64,000 nt of DNA from BOG-908 sp965198855 (GTDB lineage: Bacteria > Pseudomonadota > Alphaproteobacteria > Acetobacterales > Acetobacteraceae). This document shows, piece after piece, positions 35,845-43,724 of the stretch. A program made the position numbers and the translations under genes. Where the stretch lies: NCBI GenBank assembly GCA_965198855.1, contig CBDAPZ010000001.1, positions 2,728,001 to 2,792,000 on the forward strand. The letters are read 5' to 3'. The first letter of the stretch is position 1, and every line of letters begins with the position of its first letter. A model generated the notes under the pieces. The model was given only the letters and a program-made list of their open reading frames with translations. It was not told where the DNA came from and searched no databases.

Positions 35845-36015
35845 CTATCGGCGTGCCATCCCCAGACGCTTCTGTCGCCGTTCAATTTCAAAGCAGTCGA
35901 ACCCCGAAGGCGGCGTGTCGTCTCCGCCAAACAGCCATTTAACCCCCTGCCAACCGGCGCGAACCACGCCGATCAGCAGGCATATTATGAGCAACGCTCC
36001 GCCGAGAAGAAACAC
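35845..36015 (-). CDS. Small single-span membrane protein
   Basis: 56 aa from a GTG start, with AGAGG upstream. FLLGGALLIICLLIGVVRAG forms one transmembrane helix. The tail is amphipathic, then basic (FEIERRQKRLGMARR). The layout, one helix plus a charged cytoplasmic tail, occurs in phage-encoded small membrane proteins, including some holins. No family recognised. It lies between the Cys protein and the winged-helix regulator on the same strand. Confidence 0.45.
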   Translation of the reverse strand: MFLLGGALLIICLLIGVVRAGWQGVKWLFGGDDTPPSGFDCFEIERRQKRLGMARR

Positions 36016-36053
36016 CGGGATACCTCTAGCTCGCGGGCGCGCTTGACGTCTTA

Positions 36054-36620
36054 TTACGCTGTGCTAACCGAAATTGTGTCATGGTGTCTAGGTGCCTCAC
36101 CCCGGTAGAGCCACCACTTTATTGGCTTCGGCTGCTCAGCACGTGGCTTCGCAGGTGAGTGCCTCTGCCTCGGCGGGAGTATCTCCTGCGCTACTGAGGG
36201 AGCGATAACAGCTTGTAACGGCAGGATCGCCAGGGAATAGCCATCGCTCCAGACATTCGATATCTTAAGCGGAACTTGATTTTTCCTCAGAAAGATGTTG
36301 ACGTTCGAAACGTATTGCTTGAGGGCAACTTCTGCATCATCTGGCTCTTCACGATGCCCGTAGAGCGCGAGCAGCAGGTGATCCTTGGACACCAGCCGCT
36401 CGGGCCTCTTGGCCAGTGCAGCAAGCAACCTGGCCCAGGATGGACGCAGCTTGTGCATGATGCCGTCGACCGTGAGGCGGCTCATCTCCAGGTCCACGTC
36501 CACCCGACCTCCGAAGGCGCTGACACGCCGTTTGCGCTCCGACGGTGTGGCGTAGGGGCACCCAATGCAATCGTGAGCGATCATCAGCTTAGCCCTTCCC
36601 ACCGAGACACACGGGCTCAT
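36054..36620 (-). CDS. OmpR/PhoB-type winged-helix regulator without receiver
   Basis: 188 aa. Residues about 45-135 form an OmpR-type winged helix: LTVDGIMHKLRPSWARLLAA, then LVSKDHLLLALYGHREEPDD and VSNVNIFLRKNQVPLKISNV with a WSDGYSLA wing. No receiver domain precedes it. The first 30 residues hold two Cys (HDCIGCPYATPSERKRR). The Pro-rich C-terminus ends in a basic WWLYRGEAPRHHD. ATG 36620 is used; the internal ATG 36584 has a better-spaced GGAAGGG site. Probably the element's own transcription regulator, in the integrase transcript. Confidence 0.65.
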   Translation of the reverse strand: MSPCVSVGRAKLMIAHDCIGCPYATPSERKRRVSAFGGRVDVDLEMSRLTVDGIMHKLRPSWARLLAALAKRPERLVSKDHLLLALYGHREEPDDAEVALKQYVSNVNIFLRKNQVPLKISNVWSDGYSLAILPLQAVIAPSVAQEILPPRQRHSPAKPRAEQPKPIKWWLYRGEAPRHHDTISVSTA

Positions 36621-36960
36621 TTATCCTTCTGCGTCTTACGGATGCTGCTGCGCGACGCGCGATTTCGGTTTTTATGTTATCGCGCGTTTCTTCCAATTCA
36701 TCGGCCATCATCCTAAACGTGTCGACAAAATCTGTTTGATCCAGGACGATTTTCAAATCCTCGACTGAGGGACGTATCGGGGTGCTTTCAACAGTGTCTC
36801 CAAGCATTTGCGCATACTGTCGAAGCGACTCTGTCGACCAATGAATAGGCGCGAGGAAAGGTGAGATTCCGCGACCACGTAAGCGCCAGCGCTTCGGCAA
36901 CTGTGCCTTAGCAACTTTCTTCTCTTTTCCGTCAACGGTTTGATGTCCATTGTCTGACAA
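36589..36960 (-). CDS. Hypothetical basic/helical protein
   Basis: 123 aa from TTG 36960, picked because CAGGAG lies 7 bp before it. A basic N-terminal region (KEKKVAKAQLPKRWRLRGRG) is followed by APIHWSTESLRQYAQMLGD and a helical end (DTFRMMADELEETRDNIKTE, then ARRAAASVRRRRI). Probably nucleic-acid-binding by composition; no family recognised. It overlaps the upstream gene by 29 bp and the downstream regulator's ATG, consistent with one operon with the integrase. Confidence 0.5.
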   Translation of the reverse strand: MSDNGHQTVDGKEKKVAKAQLPKRWRLRGRGISPFLAPIHWSTESLRQYAQMLGDTVESTPIRPSVEDLKIVLDQTDFVDTFRMMADELEETRDNIKTEIARRAAASVRRRRINEPVCLGGKG

Positions 36961-37216
36961 AATTCGCTCCTGTCTTTTCCTGTGTTTGCCCTCCACCGCG
37001 CGGGCCGTCTCGTGCTGTTGCTTGCGGTAGACCCGCCACCGTCGATTCCGAAATGGAATTATCATTGTTCAGCGTGTAGCCGGCGGCCGCGATCGCTGCG
37101 GATATTTCCTCCCTCGTGTCCGCCGCGCCGAAGGTGACGACCGCATGCCCACGGGCATCCAAAATCGCAGGGTGATCGCCCCGACGCGGGTGCACGGCAA
37201 GCCGTAACGTGTCCAT
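36932..37216 (-). CDS. Hypothetical protein after integrase
   Basis: 94 aa. ATG lies 2 bp after the integrase stop, so it is translationally coupled. DTLRLAVHPRRGDHPAILDA, then GHAVVTFGAADTREEISAAI, suggests a short beta-alpha module; the end is Gly/Arg/Gln-rich. No family recognised. By position it may be a recombination accessory factor. Confidence 0.5.
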   Translation of the reverse strand: MDTLRLAVHPRRGDHPAILDARGHAVVTFGAADTREEISAAIAAAGYTLNNDNSISESTVAGLPQATARDGPRGGGQTQEKTGANFVRQWTSNR

Positions 37217-37218
37217 GC

Positions 37219-38478
37219 TCAGGCAGCCTTTCCGATTAGACGAACTTCACCGGTTTTGACCTCAACGGTGGCGCAGAAAGCCGCCCATTGCTCCATGAGT
37301 TTACGCCGGCGATCAAAGAGATCATTCCGGGCATAGGCGGCCTCGGTCTTGTCCTTGATAGTATGGGCCAATGCAGCCTCGGCAACTTCCCTCGCGACGG
37401 TGGTCCTGTCGCCCACCCACTGCCGGAAGGACGACCGGAAGCCGTGAACGGTGAGATTGCTGAGATCCATCCGCTTAAGCACCGCGGCGAGACTCATATC
37501 GGAGAGACCCGTATTATCTTTGCGACCAGGAAAGATGTAGCCGCCTGAAGCAGTTCGCGCTGGCAGCATCTCGCGCAACACATCCAAAGCCGCAGGAGTA
37601 AGTGGTACTCGATGCTCCCGCCCCGCTTTCATGCGTTCGCCTGGGACGGTCCACGTTGCCGAGGCCATGTCGATTTCAGACCACCGGGCGCCGATCACTT
37701 CCCCAGTGCGTGCCGCGGTCAAAACGGTGAAGCGCAGAGCCAGCGCACCAGTGCCGGGCTGATCAGTCAACCTCGCCATAAAGGCACCAATCTCCTCCCA
37801 TGGCAGCGCGGCATGGTGCTCCACCTTGGCGACCTTTGACCGCTTCGGAAGAAGGTTCTCGACATGCCCCTTCCATCGGGCAGGGTTTTCGCCTGTTCGC
37901 CAGCCGCGCGCCGCCGCATAGTCCAAGACGGTCTCTATCCTGCCGCGCAGCCGGCTTGCTGTTTCTGTTTTCTCACGCCAGAGCGGCTCCAGCACCTTCA
38001 TCACGGCGCCCGTGTCGACCGCTTGCACAAGCCAATCCCCGAAGACGGGAGAGGCGTATGATTCCAACGTGTTACGCCACTGCTGACGATGCTTCGGGTT
38101 CTTCCAGGTGTCCTCGTGGGCGGCGAGATAGAGTTTCAGAACGCCGTTGAAGGTCATCGCTGCTTGCTTGGCTTTCTCCTCGACCGCCTTCGCTCGCTTT
38201 TCGCCGATGGGGTCCAAGCCATCACGCACCGCTTTGCGCGCTGCATGTGCCGCGTCCCGCGCTTCCTTCAGGCCCACATCAGGATAAGGCCCCAGGCCCA
38301 TCTGGCGTTGGCGCCCCTGCCAAACATAACGGAACAGCCACGAGCGAGAGAGATTGGCTTCGCCCTTGCTGTCTGGGGAGGCATCGGGTTTGCGAACCTG
38401 GAACCAAAGGCCGTCACCATCGCCGTAGCGGCCCGGCTTCTTAAGGCTGTCCACGCCTTTTGAGGTAAGCTTTCCCAT
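37219..38478 (-). CDS. int: P4-type tyrosine integrase
   Basis: 419-aa site-specific recombinase. N-terminal arm-binding domain of the DUF4102 type (DGDGLWFQVRK, then RQRQMGLGPYPDVGLKEARD). The SAM-like core-binding region is at about 105-200. The catalytic domain has R257 (TAARTGEV), H345xxR348 (HGFR), H372 and the nucleophile Y382 (AAYARND). It lies 158 bp inside the right attachment repeat and is transcribed inward, as expected for a tRNA-targeting element. It presumably acts on the tRNA-Ser 15-bp core. Intact. Confidence 0.95.
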   Translation of the reverse strand: MGKLTSKGVDSLKKPGRYGDGDGLWFQVRKPDASPDSKGEANLSRSWLFRYVWQGRQRQMGLGPYPDVGLKEARDAAHAARKAVRDGLDPIGEKRAKAVEEKAKQAAMTFNGVLKLYLAAHEDTWKNPKHRQQWRNTLESYASPVFGDWLVQAVDTGAVMKVLEPLWREKTETASRLRGRIETVLDYAAARGWRTGENPARWKGHVENLLPKRSKVAKVEHHAALPWEEIGAFMARLTDQPGTGALALRFTVLTAARTGEVIGARWSEIDMASATWTVPGERMKAGREHRVPLTPAALDVLREMLPARTASGGYIFPGRKDNTGLSDMSLAAVLKRMDLSNLTVHGFRSSFRQWVGDRTTVAREVAEAALAHTIKDKTEAAYARNDLFDRRRKLMEQWAAFCATVEVKTGEVRLIGKAA

Positions 38479-38635
38479 TCTGCGCCATCCTGTCGGCCAC
38501 CACGCCGGCCCACATTAAAGCATGAAATTGGGGGGTGTAGCCAGAGTCAAAGAGCACCATAATAAAGAAAGTTTATTGTGTAACCCTTACGACTTTGGAG
38601 CACTCAGAAGCAGCCTGGAATCTGAGTTGGGCGGA

Positions 38636-38650
38636 CATCCCCTCCGCCAG
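38636..38650. repeat. attR: 15-bp tRNA-derived core
   Basis: CATCCCCTCCGCCAG, identical to 16366-16380. Immediately outside, CCTTCATCAGAAT is repeated twice with a 19-bp period (38653-38665 and 38672-38684). Confidence 0.9.
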
Positions 38651-38732
38651 TCCCTTCATCAGAATTCAGCACCTTCATCAGAATATTGTTTTAAGTAAGC
38701 AATTTGCGACGCGGTCTAAGGCCGTTTGCCGT

Positions 38733-40649
38733 CTATGGCAGGTCACGTGCCTTGCAGATATGGATCGATGAGGCGCCGCCCAATTCGGCCTTGCGCAGCT
38801 TGCCTTCCAAACTCGCACCGGTAGCCGGAATGACCCTGACTATGGCCATCATGCCGTTATCCTCATGGTCGACGAGATGGCAATGAAACGGGATGTCTCC
38901 TGACAGGAAATTAGGAAAATACAATTTCACCCGTACCGAACCCGGGGCTGGTGCATCGCTTTGCGCGGGTGCCGCGGCCGGCACTATCACGGTATCGAGC
39001 AGCGGGGGTTCGGCGAGCGGATGCCCGTTGACCGCCAGCACGCGGAAATGCACCTGGTGGATGTGGAACGCATGGATCTCGTTGGTCCAATTCTCCACGG
39101 TCCATTCCTCGGTCGATCCGGCCGGCAGAGTGATGGCCGGTGGGCCGTCCATGTCGAAGGGGGTGAGCTTCGCGCCCGGCCGGCGCTCGGCGATATAGAA
39201 ATCGTTCTGGTCGGCCTTGCCGGGCCGCGGGTATTCGGCAAATGCTACGATGCGTGTGCGATCCGTCTTGCGTGCCAGCAAACCGGCATACATGTCGGGG
39301 GGCGGTGGTTCAGCCTGTGTCGCCATCGGCGAATCCTGGTCACGGGCAAAATTCACGCTTGTCAGCAACGCCAGGCGGCGTTCCGGCACGCGGTCGCCGG
39401 CGCATCCGGTATCGACGGCATGCGAGACGAAATAGCGCTTCGCGCCCAGCGGCGGCGCGTCCACCAGAAACTCCACCCGTCCCGCAGGCGGCACCATCTG
39501 GGCCTGCGTGGTTGGGTGGGGATCCATTGGCTTGCCACTATCGTCGGTTACCGGCGCACCATCCCGGGCGATGACGCGAATGGGCACCGGCTTGCCGGCC
39601 TCGTCCAACAATGCCAGATCGAGCACCGCATCGGTGGCGGCATTGACCACCCGCCACAGCTGCGTGGCACCCACGGGTATCGTCAGCGGGGCCAGATCCC
39701 TGTCCGCGGAGGCGCCATCCACCACCGGGCCGCCATTCAGCGAGATCTCGTCCACCGGGGCCGAATTGCTGCACCCGAGTTCGTGCCGTGTGTCGATCCG
39801 TGCCCCCGCGATCGCCGGCCTTTCCTGCGGCGCCGTGTCGGCCGCTGGCGCACTGGCGACAGGCGGCAGGGGTGTGGCGCCGGCGACGGCCTTCGCATCG
39901 CTGTCCTTGAGCTGCCTGACGATGAACACACGATCCTCGATGCCCGCCTGGTCGCGCGCACGATCGTCCGCACCTTCGACCACGATGGCGCCGGATAGCC
40001 CGGCCAGCATCTGCGCCTGCACCTCACCATGCACATGCGGATGATACCAATACAGGCCAGGCGGCATGTTCGCCGGTATGGGGTAGCTGTAGGTCATCTC
40101 GCGACGCCCGCATGACATGCTGCCCTCGGCGGGATCGACGCACCCCATCATCACCTCGTCCTGAGGCACGGTGGGCGGCACGGTGAAACCATGCACATGC
40201 AGATTGGTGCGGCCAGTCACCGCATGCGCGCGCCCCGGCACGATCTGCAGCATGCCGTCGGCCGCAGGCACGTTGCCGAGCGGCGTATCGCGCATGTTGT
40301 TCGGCACGAGGGCATCGAGTGCCGACGGGTCGGTGATCTCGTTGCGCAAATTGATGGTCAGCGTCGCACCCTGCCTGACCCGTATGGTCGGCGCTTCGGC
40401 GATGCCGTCGATCACATAGCACAAGGTCGTTCCCTGCTGACGGACGATCAGCCCGACGGTGGGCTTGCGTGCATTGACCCAGCGGTCGCGCGCGAAGTTG
40501 CCGCGCGGCGGAATGCCGATGCCACAGGGATGGGCGGCCGAGGAAAGTGGTTGCCAGGCGAGGCCCGCATATTCATCCGCATCCGCCCATGCGGCATGGT
40601 TGCCGAGACATAGGCCGAAGAGGATGGCGGCGCTCGCGCGTGTTCTCAT
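38733..40649 (-). CDS. Multicopper oxidase, secreted
   Basis: 638-aa three-cupredoxin-domain oxidase with a signal peptide (SAAILFGLCLGNHAAWADA). Type 2/3 copper motifs: HVHGF and YWYHPHVHGE in the N-terminal half, HAFHIHQVHF and IPFHCHLVDHEDNGMM in the C-terminal half. The last motif carries the HCH pair and the axial Met position of the T1 site. A low-complexity Ala/Pro insert sits in the middle (PLPPVASAPAADTAPQ). Likely oxidises Cu(I), metals or phenolics in the periplasm. First chromosomal gene right of the element. Confidence 0.93.
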   Translation of the reverse strand: MRTRASAAILFGLCLGNHAAWADADEYAGLAWQPLSSAAHPCGIGIPPRGNFARDRWVNARKPTVGLIVRQQGTTLCYVIDGIAEAPTIRVRQGATLTINLRNEITDPSALDALVPNNMRDTPLGNVPAADGMLQIVPGRAHAVTGRTNLHVHGFTVPPTVPQDEVMMGCVDPAEGSMSCGRREMTYSYPIPANMPPGLYWYHPHVHGEVQAQMLAGLSGAIVVEGADDRARDQAGIEDRVFIVRQLKDSDAKAVAGATPLPPVASAPAADTAPQERPAIAGARIDTRHELGCSNSAPVDEISLNGGPVVDGASADRDLAPLTIPVGATQLWRVVNAATDAVLDLALLDEAGKPVPIRVIARDGAPVTDDSGKPMDPHPTTQAQMVPPAGRVEFLVDAPPLGAKRYFVSHAVDTGCAGDRVPERRLALLTSVNFARDQDSPMATQAEPPPPDMYAGLLARKTDRTRIVAFAEYPRPGKADQNDFYIAERRPGAKLTPFDMDGPPAITLPAGSTEEWTVENWTNEIHAFHIHQVHFRVLAVNGHPLAEPPLLDTVIVPAAAPAQSDAPAPGSVRVKLYFPNFLSGDIPFHCHLVDHEDNGMMAIVRVIPATGASLEGKLRKAELGGASSIHICKARDLP

Positions 40650-40680
40650 GGATGGATCTCTTCAGGGTAAGAAAGAAGGG

Positions 40681-40757
40681 CTTCTTTTCTGACGAAAAGA
40701 AGCAAAAGACTTTTTTGTCGCTGTCGCGGTTCTTTTCGGCGGCGCGCGCCAAAAACA
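40681..40757 (+). repeat. Dispersed hairpin repeat, copy B
   Basis: Hairpin CTTCTTTTC-TGAC-GAAAAGAAG (40681-40702), AAAAGACTTTT, TGTCGCTGTCGCGGTTC, then GCCAAAAACA. It fills the space between the multicopper oxidase start and the phosphoesterase end. Confidence 0.8.
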
Positions 40758-40809
40758 AATCCGCCCGCTCTTGCGAGCGAACGGATCTATCGAAGCAGGT
40801 GTGGCCGGC

Positions 40810-42018
40810 TTAGTGGTAGAAAAGGTCGATCAGTTCTGCCGAAGCGTCGCACGCATTGTTCAGGCAGGGCAGGCCGAAGCCGGCTTCCATCGTCTTGAGC
40901 AGCGAGTAATGGTCGTAATGCGTGGCGCTCTGATAGCCCACCACGCCGTAGTTCTTGTCGACGATGAACGGTACGCGGTTCAGGTTGTTCGAGTAATCGT
41001 TCTCGTCGAATACGATGACGATGGCATTGTTGCCCTGTGACCAAACCGGCGAGGACTTGATCGCGAGCACGACCTGCTTGATGGCCGCGTCAGAGAGCTG
41101 GATATCGGCCTGCTGATCGCTGCAGGTGTTGGCCTGGCCGCTGACGGTGTGGATGTCATGGCATTTGTCCGGCACGATGAACGAAAGATTCGGCACGTTG
41201 CCGGTGGCGAGATCCTGGTAGAGACCGCCAGCGCCGGTCCAATCCTGTACCTGCGCTTCCGACAGCAGCGGATTCGCGCCGATCTGCACGTCGGCGAAGA
41301 AGACGAAGGGATTATGGTCGGTCACATAAAGCTGGGACACGACAGGGGTCGGGGTGTTCTTCTTGAAGAATGAGAGCGGCGACAAATTGGAGAAGTTGCC
41401 GTCCGCATAATAGACACCATCGACGCGCGGGCCGGTGGTGGGCAGGCTCTCCTGATAATCTTTCCAGCTCAGGCCGGCTTCGACCAACTGGTGGGCAATC
41501 GATTTTGCCGTGTAGGTGATCGAGGCATAGTTGCGCAACGCGCAGTTATGCTCGATGGCGGCGTCGGTGAACGAGATCTGGCCGTTGCAGCCGCCGCTCG
41601 GTGCTGTCGCCGGCGTTGCCACGTCTTCGCCGGCATTATAGATCGGGTCGACGGCGCCGTTGCAGTCGTTGCTATATTGGTTCGACTTGCACTTGCCGCT
41701 GGTCGCCCAGTTCAGGGGGAAATCGTCGGTGACGCCGAAATTGGAACCGCCGGTGAGCTCGAGATAATTGACCAGGCTCGGATGGCCGACGCCGTAATAG
41801 TTCAGCGACTGGCCGGCTTCCTTGGCTTCCTGTGTCATGAAGGGCGCATTGGCGTTGCCAATGATTTGCTGCTTCAGATGGTTTTCCATCATGATGACGA
41901 ACACATGATCCAGATGCGGGACTCCCCCGGGCGCGACAGGCGCGGACCCTTCCTTTGCCAGCGCCGAGGCGGAGGCAAACAGCGCCATGGCCGTGAGACC
42001 AAAAACGAGTTTCTTCAT
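40810..42018 (-). CDS. Secreted phosphoesterase (phospholipase C/acid phosphatase family)
   Basis: 402 aa with a signal peptide (KKLVFGLTAMALFASASALA). The family start HLDHVFVIMMENH provides the metal/nucleophile region. Later conserved blocks are GVGHPSLVNYLELTGG, the acidic IVFDENDYSNN and HYDHYSLLKTMEAGFGLP. These match phosphoesterases of the PF04185 type that hydrolyse phospholipids or phosphomonoesters outside the cytoplasm. Several Cys pairs suggest disulfides. It is flanked on both sides by dispersed repeats, hence probably monocistronic. Confidence 0.88.
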   Translation of the reverse strand: MKKLVFGLTAMALFASASALAKEGSAPVAPGGVPHLDHVFVIMMENHLKQQIIGNANAPFMTQEAKEAGQSLNYYGVGHPSLVNYLELTGGSNFGVTDDFPLNWATSGKCKSNQYSNDCNGAVDPIYNAGEDVATPATAPSGGCNGQISFTDAAIEHNCALRNYASITYTAKSIAHQLVEAGLSWKDYQESLPTTGPRVDGVYYADGNFSNLSPLSFFKKNTPTPVVSQLYVTDHNPFVFFADVQIGANPLLSEAQVQDWTGAGGLYQDLATGNVPNLSFIVPDKCHDIHTVSGQANTCSDQQADIQLSDAAIKQVVLAIKSSPVWSQGNNAIVIVFDENDYSNNLNRVPFIVDKNYGVVGYQSATHYDHYSLLKTMEAGFGLPCLNNACDASAELIDLFYH

Positions 42019-42143
42019 TGCGTAATCCTATGGTGAAGCCGTCGCCGAGGCGAGCCACGTGCGTGACGCGCGGAGACCTAGAGCGGACAGGACACGCGCG
42101 GGATGACAATTGCATTAAACAACAAAGACGCAGCGGTCGAAGC

Positions 42144-42260
42144 CTTCTTTCCTGAAGAAAAGAAGCAAGAGACTTTTATGTCGCTGTCGCGGTTCTATCC
42201 GCCAGCGCATGCCATAGACACAATAGTTTTTTGGTTTTTTTAAAAAGGAACTGCTTTCTC
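42144..42260 (+). repeat. Dispersed hairpin repeat, copy C (left + right modules)
   Basis: Left hairpin CTTCTTTCC-TGAA-GAAAAGAAG (42144-42165), AGACTTTT, TGTCGCTGTCGCGGTTC. The right module starts near 42213 (GACACAATAG, TTTTTTGG, TTTTTTTAAAAA, GGAACTGC). Confidence 0.75.
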
Positions 42261-42277
42261 GCTACGAGACAATGACA

Positions 42278-42691
42278 TCAGTCGAGTTCGGGCAGAGAAC
42301 GCGCACGTCGTTCATCGTCGATGGCGACAAAGGTGAAGGTCGCCTGAGTCACCTTGCTCGTTTCGTCACCTGCGCGGGCACGACGCCAGGCTTCTACAAA
42401 AATGCGCATCGAGGATCGGCCGGTGCCGATGAGTTTCGCGTAAAGGCTCACCTCGTCACCGACATAGACGGGGCTGTGGAACGTCATTGCCTCGACGGCG
42501 ACTGTCGCACAGCGGCCCTTGGCGCGCCGCGCAGCGATGCTGCCGGCTGCAAGGTCCATCTGCCCCATCAGCCACCCGCCAAAGATGTCGCCAGCAGGAT
42601 TTGTATCGCTCGGCATGGCGATCGTTCGAATAACCGGGGGATCACCGAGAGCGGATAAGCTTTCGTTCATGGCGACTCGTTCTTCTGTCAT
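42278..42691 (-). CDS. YciA-type hotdog acyl-CoA thioesterase
   Basis: 137 aa. The hotdog-fold signature PSDTNPAGDIFGGWLMGQMD carries the catalytic Asp region, and AMTFHSPVYVGDEVSLYAKL is also typical. YciA-like enzymes hydrolyse a broad range of acyl-CoAs in the cytoplasm and form hexamers. ATG 42691 is used; an internal ATG at 42670 would remove seven residues with no conserved content. It lies between a dispersed repeat and the glycosyltransferase gene on the same strand. Confidence 0.88.
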   Translation of the reverse strand: MTEERVAMNESLSALGDPPVIRTIAMPSDTNPAGDIFGGWLMGQMDLAAGSIAARRAKGRCATVAVEAMTFHSPVYVGDEVSLYAKLIGTGRSSMRIFVEAWRRARAGDETSKVTQATFTFVAIDDERRARSLPELD

Positions 42692-42723
42692 CTGGATTGC
42701 AGATAGACCTTTTATGAGCAGCT

Positions 42724-43602
42724 TTAAAAAAGATCTGCGTTCTTGCCGGTCTCAGGCAATTGCCCGAGATCCAGGCTGGGATACCAGAGCGACCTGCCGT
42801 TTGCTTTGGCCCAACGCCAGTCCGGCACTTCCTTCAGCAGCACCACGCCGGGAACGCCCAGTGCCCCGGCAAGGTGGGCCACCGCGGTGTCTACTGTCAC
42901 CACGCGCCGGCAGCCTGAAACGAGTGCTGCGGTGCGGGCCATGTCCATATCCATGTCCTGTGGGTTGGCGAACAGGCTGGGTGTTGCCTGGTCGGCGGCG
43001 GCGCCGCGTTGCAGGCTGACGAAGGGTGGGCGCTCGGCAAGGCCGGCGAGCAGGTCCGCGAGCGCCACTGAGCGCGTCGGCTCCCAGCCGCCGGCGCGCC
43101 AGCACAGGCCGATGCGGCCGCACGCCCAATCGGGCGCAGGGCGAGGCGCACGCATGTACGGCACGCAGCTTGCCAATTCCTCTGGTCGCACGCGCAGCAT
43201 GTGACCAAGTTCCATGATCTCGACATCGCACTCGCCGGGCGGGTGGGGGCGGGCGACGTCGAACGGCACGAGGCGACCGACGCCCGGCATTTGGCGCAGA
43301 AGTTCGAGCAATTCGGGCTGCGCTTCCAGGGTGACGCTGCGGGCGCGGGCGCCGAGGGCGGGCAGGAAGCGGGCGAATTGGAGGGTGTCGCCGAGCCCGT
43401 GATAGCAGCGGACGAGGACGTGCCGGTTGTCGGGTGGCGTGCCGTCCCAGACCCAGCGGAGATGGTAGGGAAGCGTTGCGTCGTCGCGGGTCGCGGGGTC
43501 GCGGGTGTGGAGCACGGCGTCGCTCTCGCACCAGGCTTCGGCGAAGCGGCCGGTGCGCATCAGGGTGTCCCAGCCTGGCGTATCTGCAGTGATGTCGAGC
43601 AC
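42724..43602 (-). CDS. GT9-like glycosyltransferase
   Basis: 292 aa resembling the ADP-heptose:LPS transferase family and its TPR-linked relatives. VLVRCYHGLGDTLQFARFLP is the N-terminal nucleotide-sugar fold signature. The C-terminal half has GRIGLCWRAGG and VVTVDTAVAHLAGALGVPGV, the usual donor-binding end. It lacks the N-terminal TPRs often fused to this family in alphaproteobacteria. Acceptor unknown; surface polysaccharide or LPS is likely. A dispersed repeat in inverse orientation lies upstream. Confidence 0.8.
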   Translation of the reverse strand: MLDITADTPGWDTLMRTGRFAEAWCESDAVLHTRDPATRDDATLPYHLRWVWDGTPPDNRHVLVRCYHGLGDTLQFARFLPALGARARSVTLEAQPELLELLRQMPGVGRLVPFDVARPHPPGECDVEIMELGHMLRVRPEELASCVPYMRAPRPAPDWACGRIGLCWRAGGWEPTRSVALADLLAGLAERPPFVSLQRGAAADQATPSLFANPQDMDMDMARTAALVSGCRRVVTVDTAVAHLAGALGVPGVVLLKEVPDWRWAKANGRSLWYPSLDLGQLPETGKNADLF

Positions 43603-43658
43603 GATATGTCGCGAACGCTCGCGCGGCGTTATTGTTGCGAGTTAACGATGTGCCAACG

Positions 43659-43714
43659 GATAGAACCGCGACAGCAATTTAAAAGTCTTTTGCTTCTTTT
43701 CTTCAGAAAAGAAG
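43659..43714 (-). repeat. Dispersed hairpin repeat, copy D (inverted)
   Basis: Reverse orientation of the left module: hairpin arms CTTCTTTTC/GAAAAGAAG at 43693-43714, then AAAAGACTTTT and GCTGTCGCGGTTCTATCC read on the minus strand. In this orientation it follows the cysA stop as a terminator would. Confidence 0.8.
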
Positions 43715-43724
43715 ATTCTGTCTT

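Larger units (their letters stand above)
16366..38650. mobile_element. Integrative element in tRNA-Ser(GCT), satellite-like
   Basis: Both ends carry the same 15-bp sequence from the tRNA-Ser 3' end, and a P4-type tyrosine integrase lies just inside the right end. Base composition is visibly more AT-rich than the flanks. Contents: small-terminase-like and excisionase-like proteins, a fibre-like protein, a primase-polymerase/helicase, an iteron array, a STAND NTPase and several unknown small genes. No capsid, portal, large terminase or conjugation genes are seen. By analogy with phage satellites (integrase, AlpA/Xis-like regulator, primase, origin, small terminase) it may be mobilised by a helper phage, but this is inference. 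Confidence 0.88.

Noticed and set aside
38961..39998. 345-codon plus-strand frame over the multicopper oxidase
   Set aside because: All copper motifs are on the minus strand; no pattern here.
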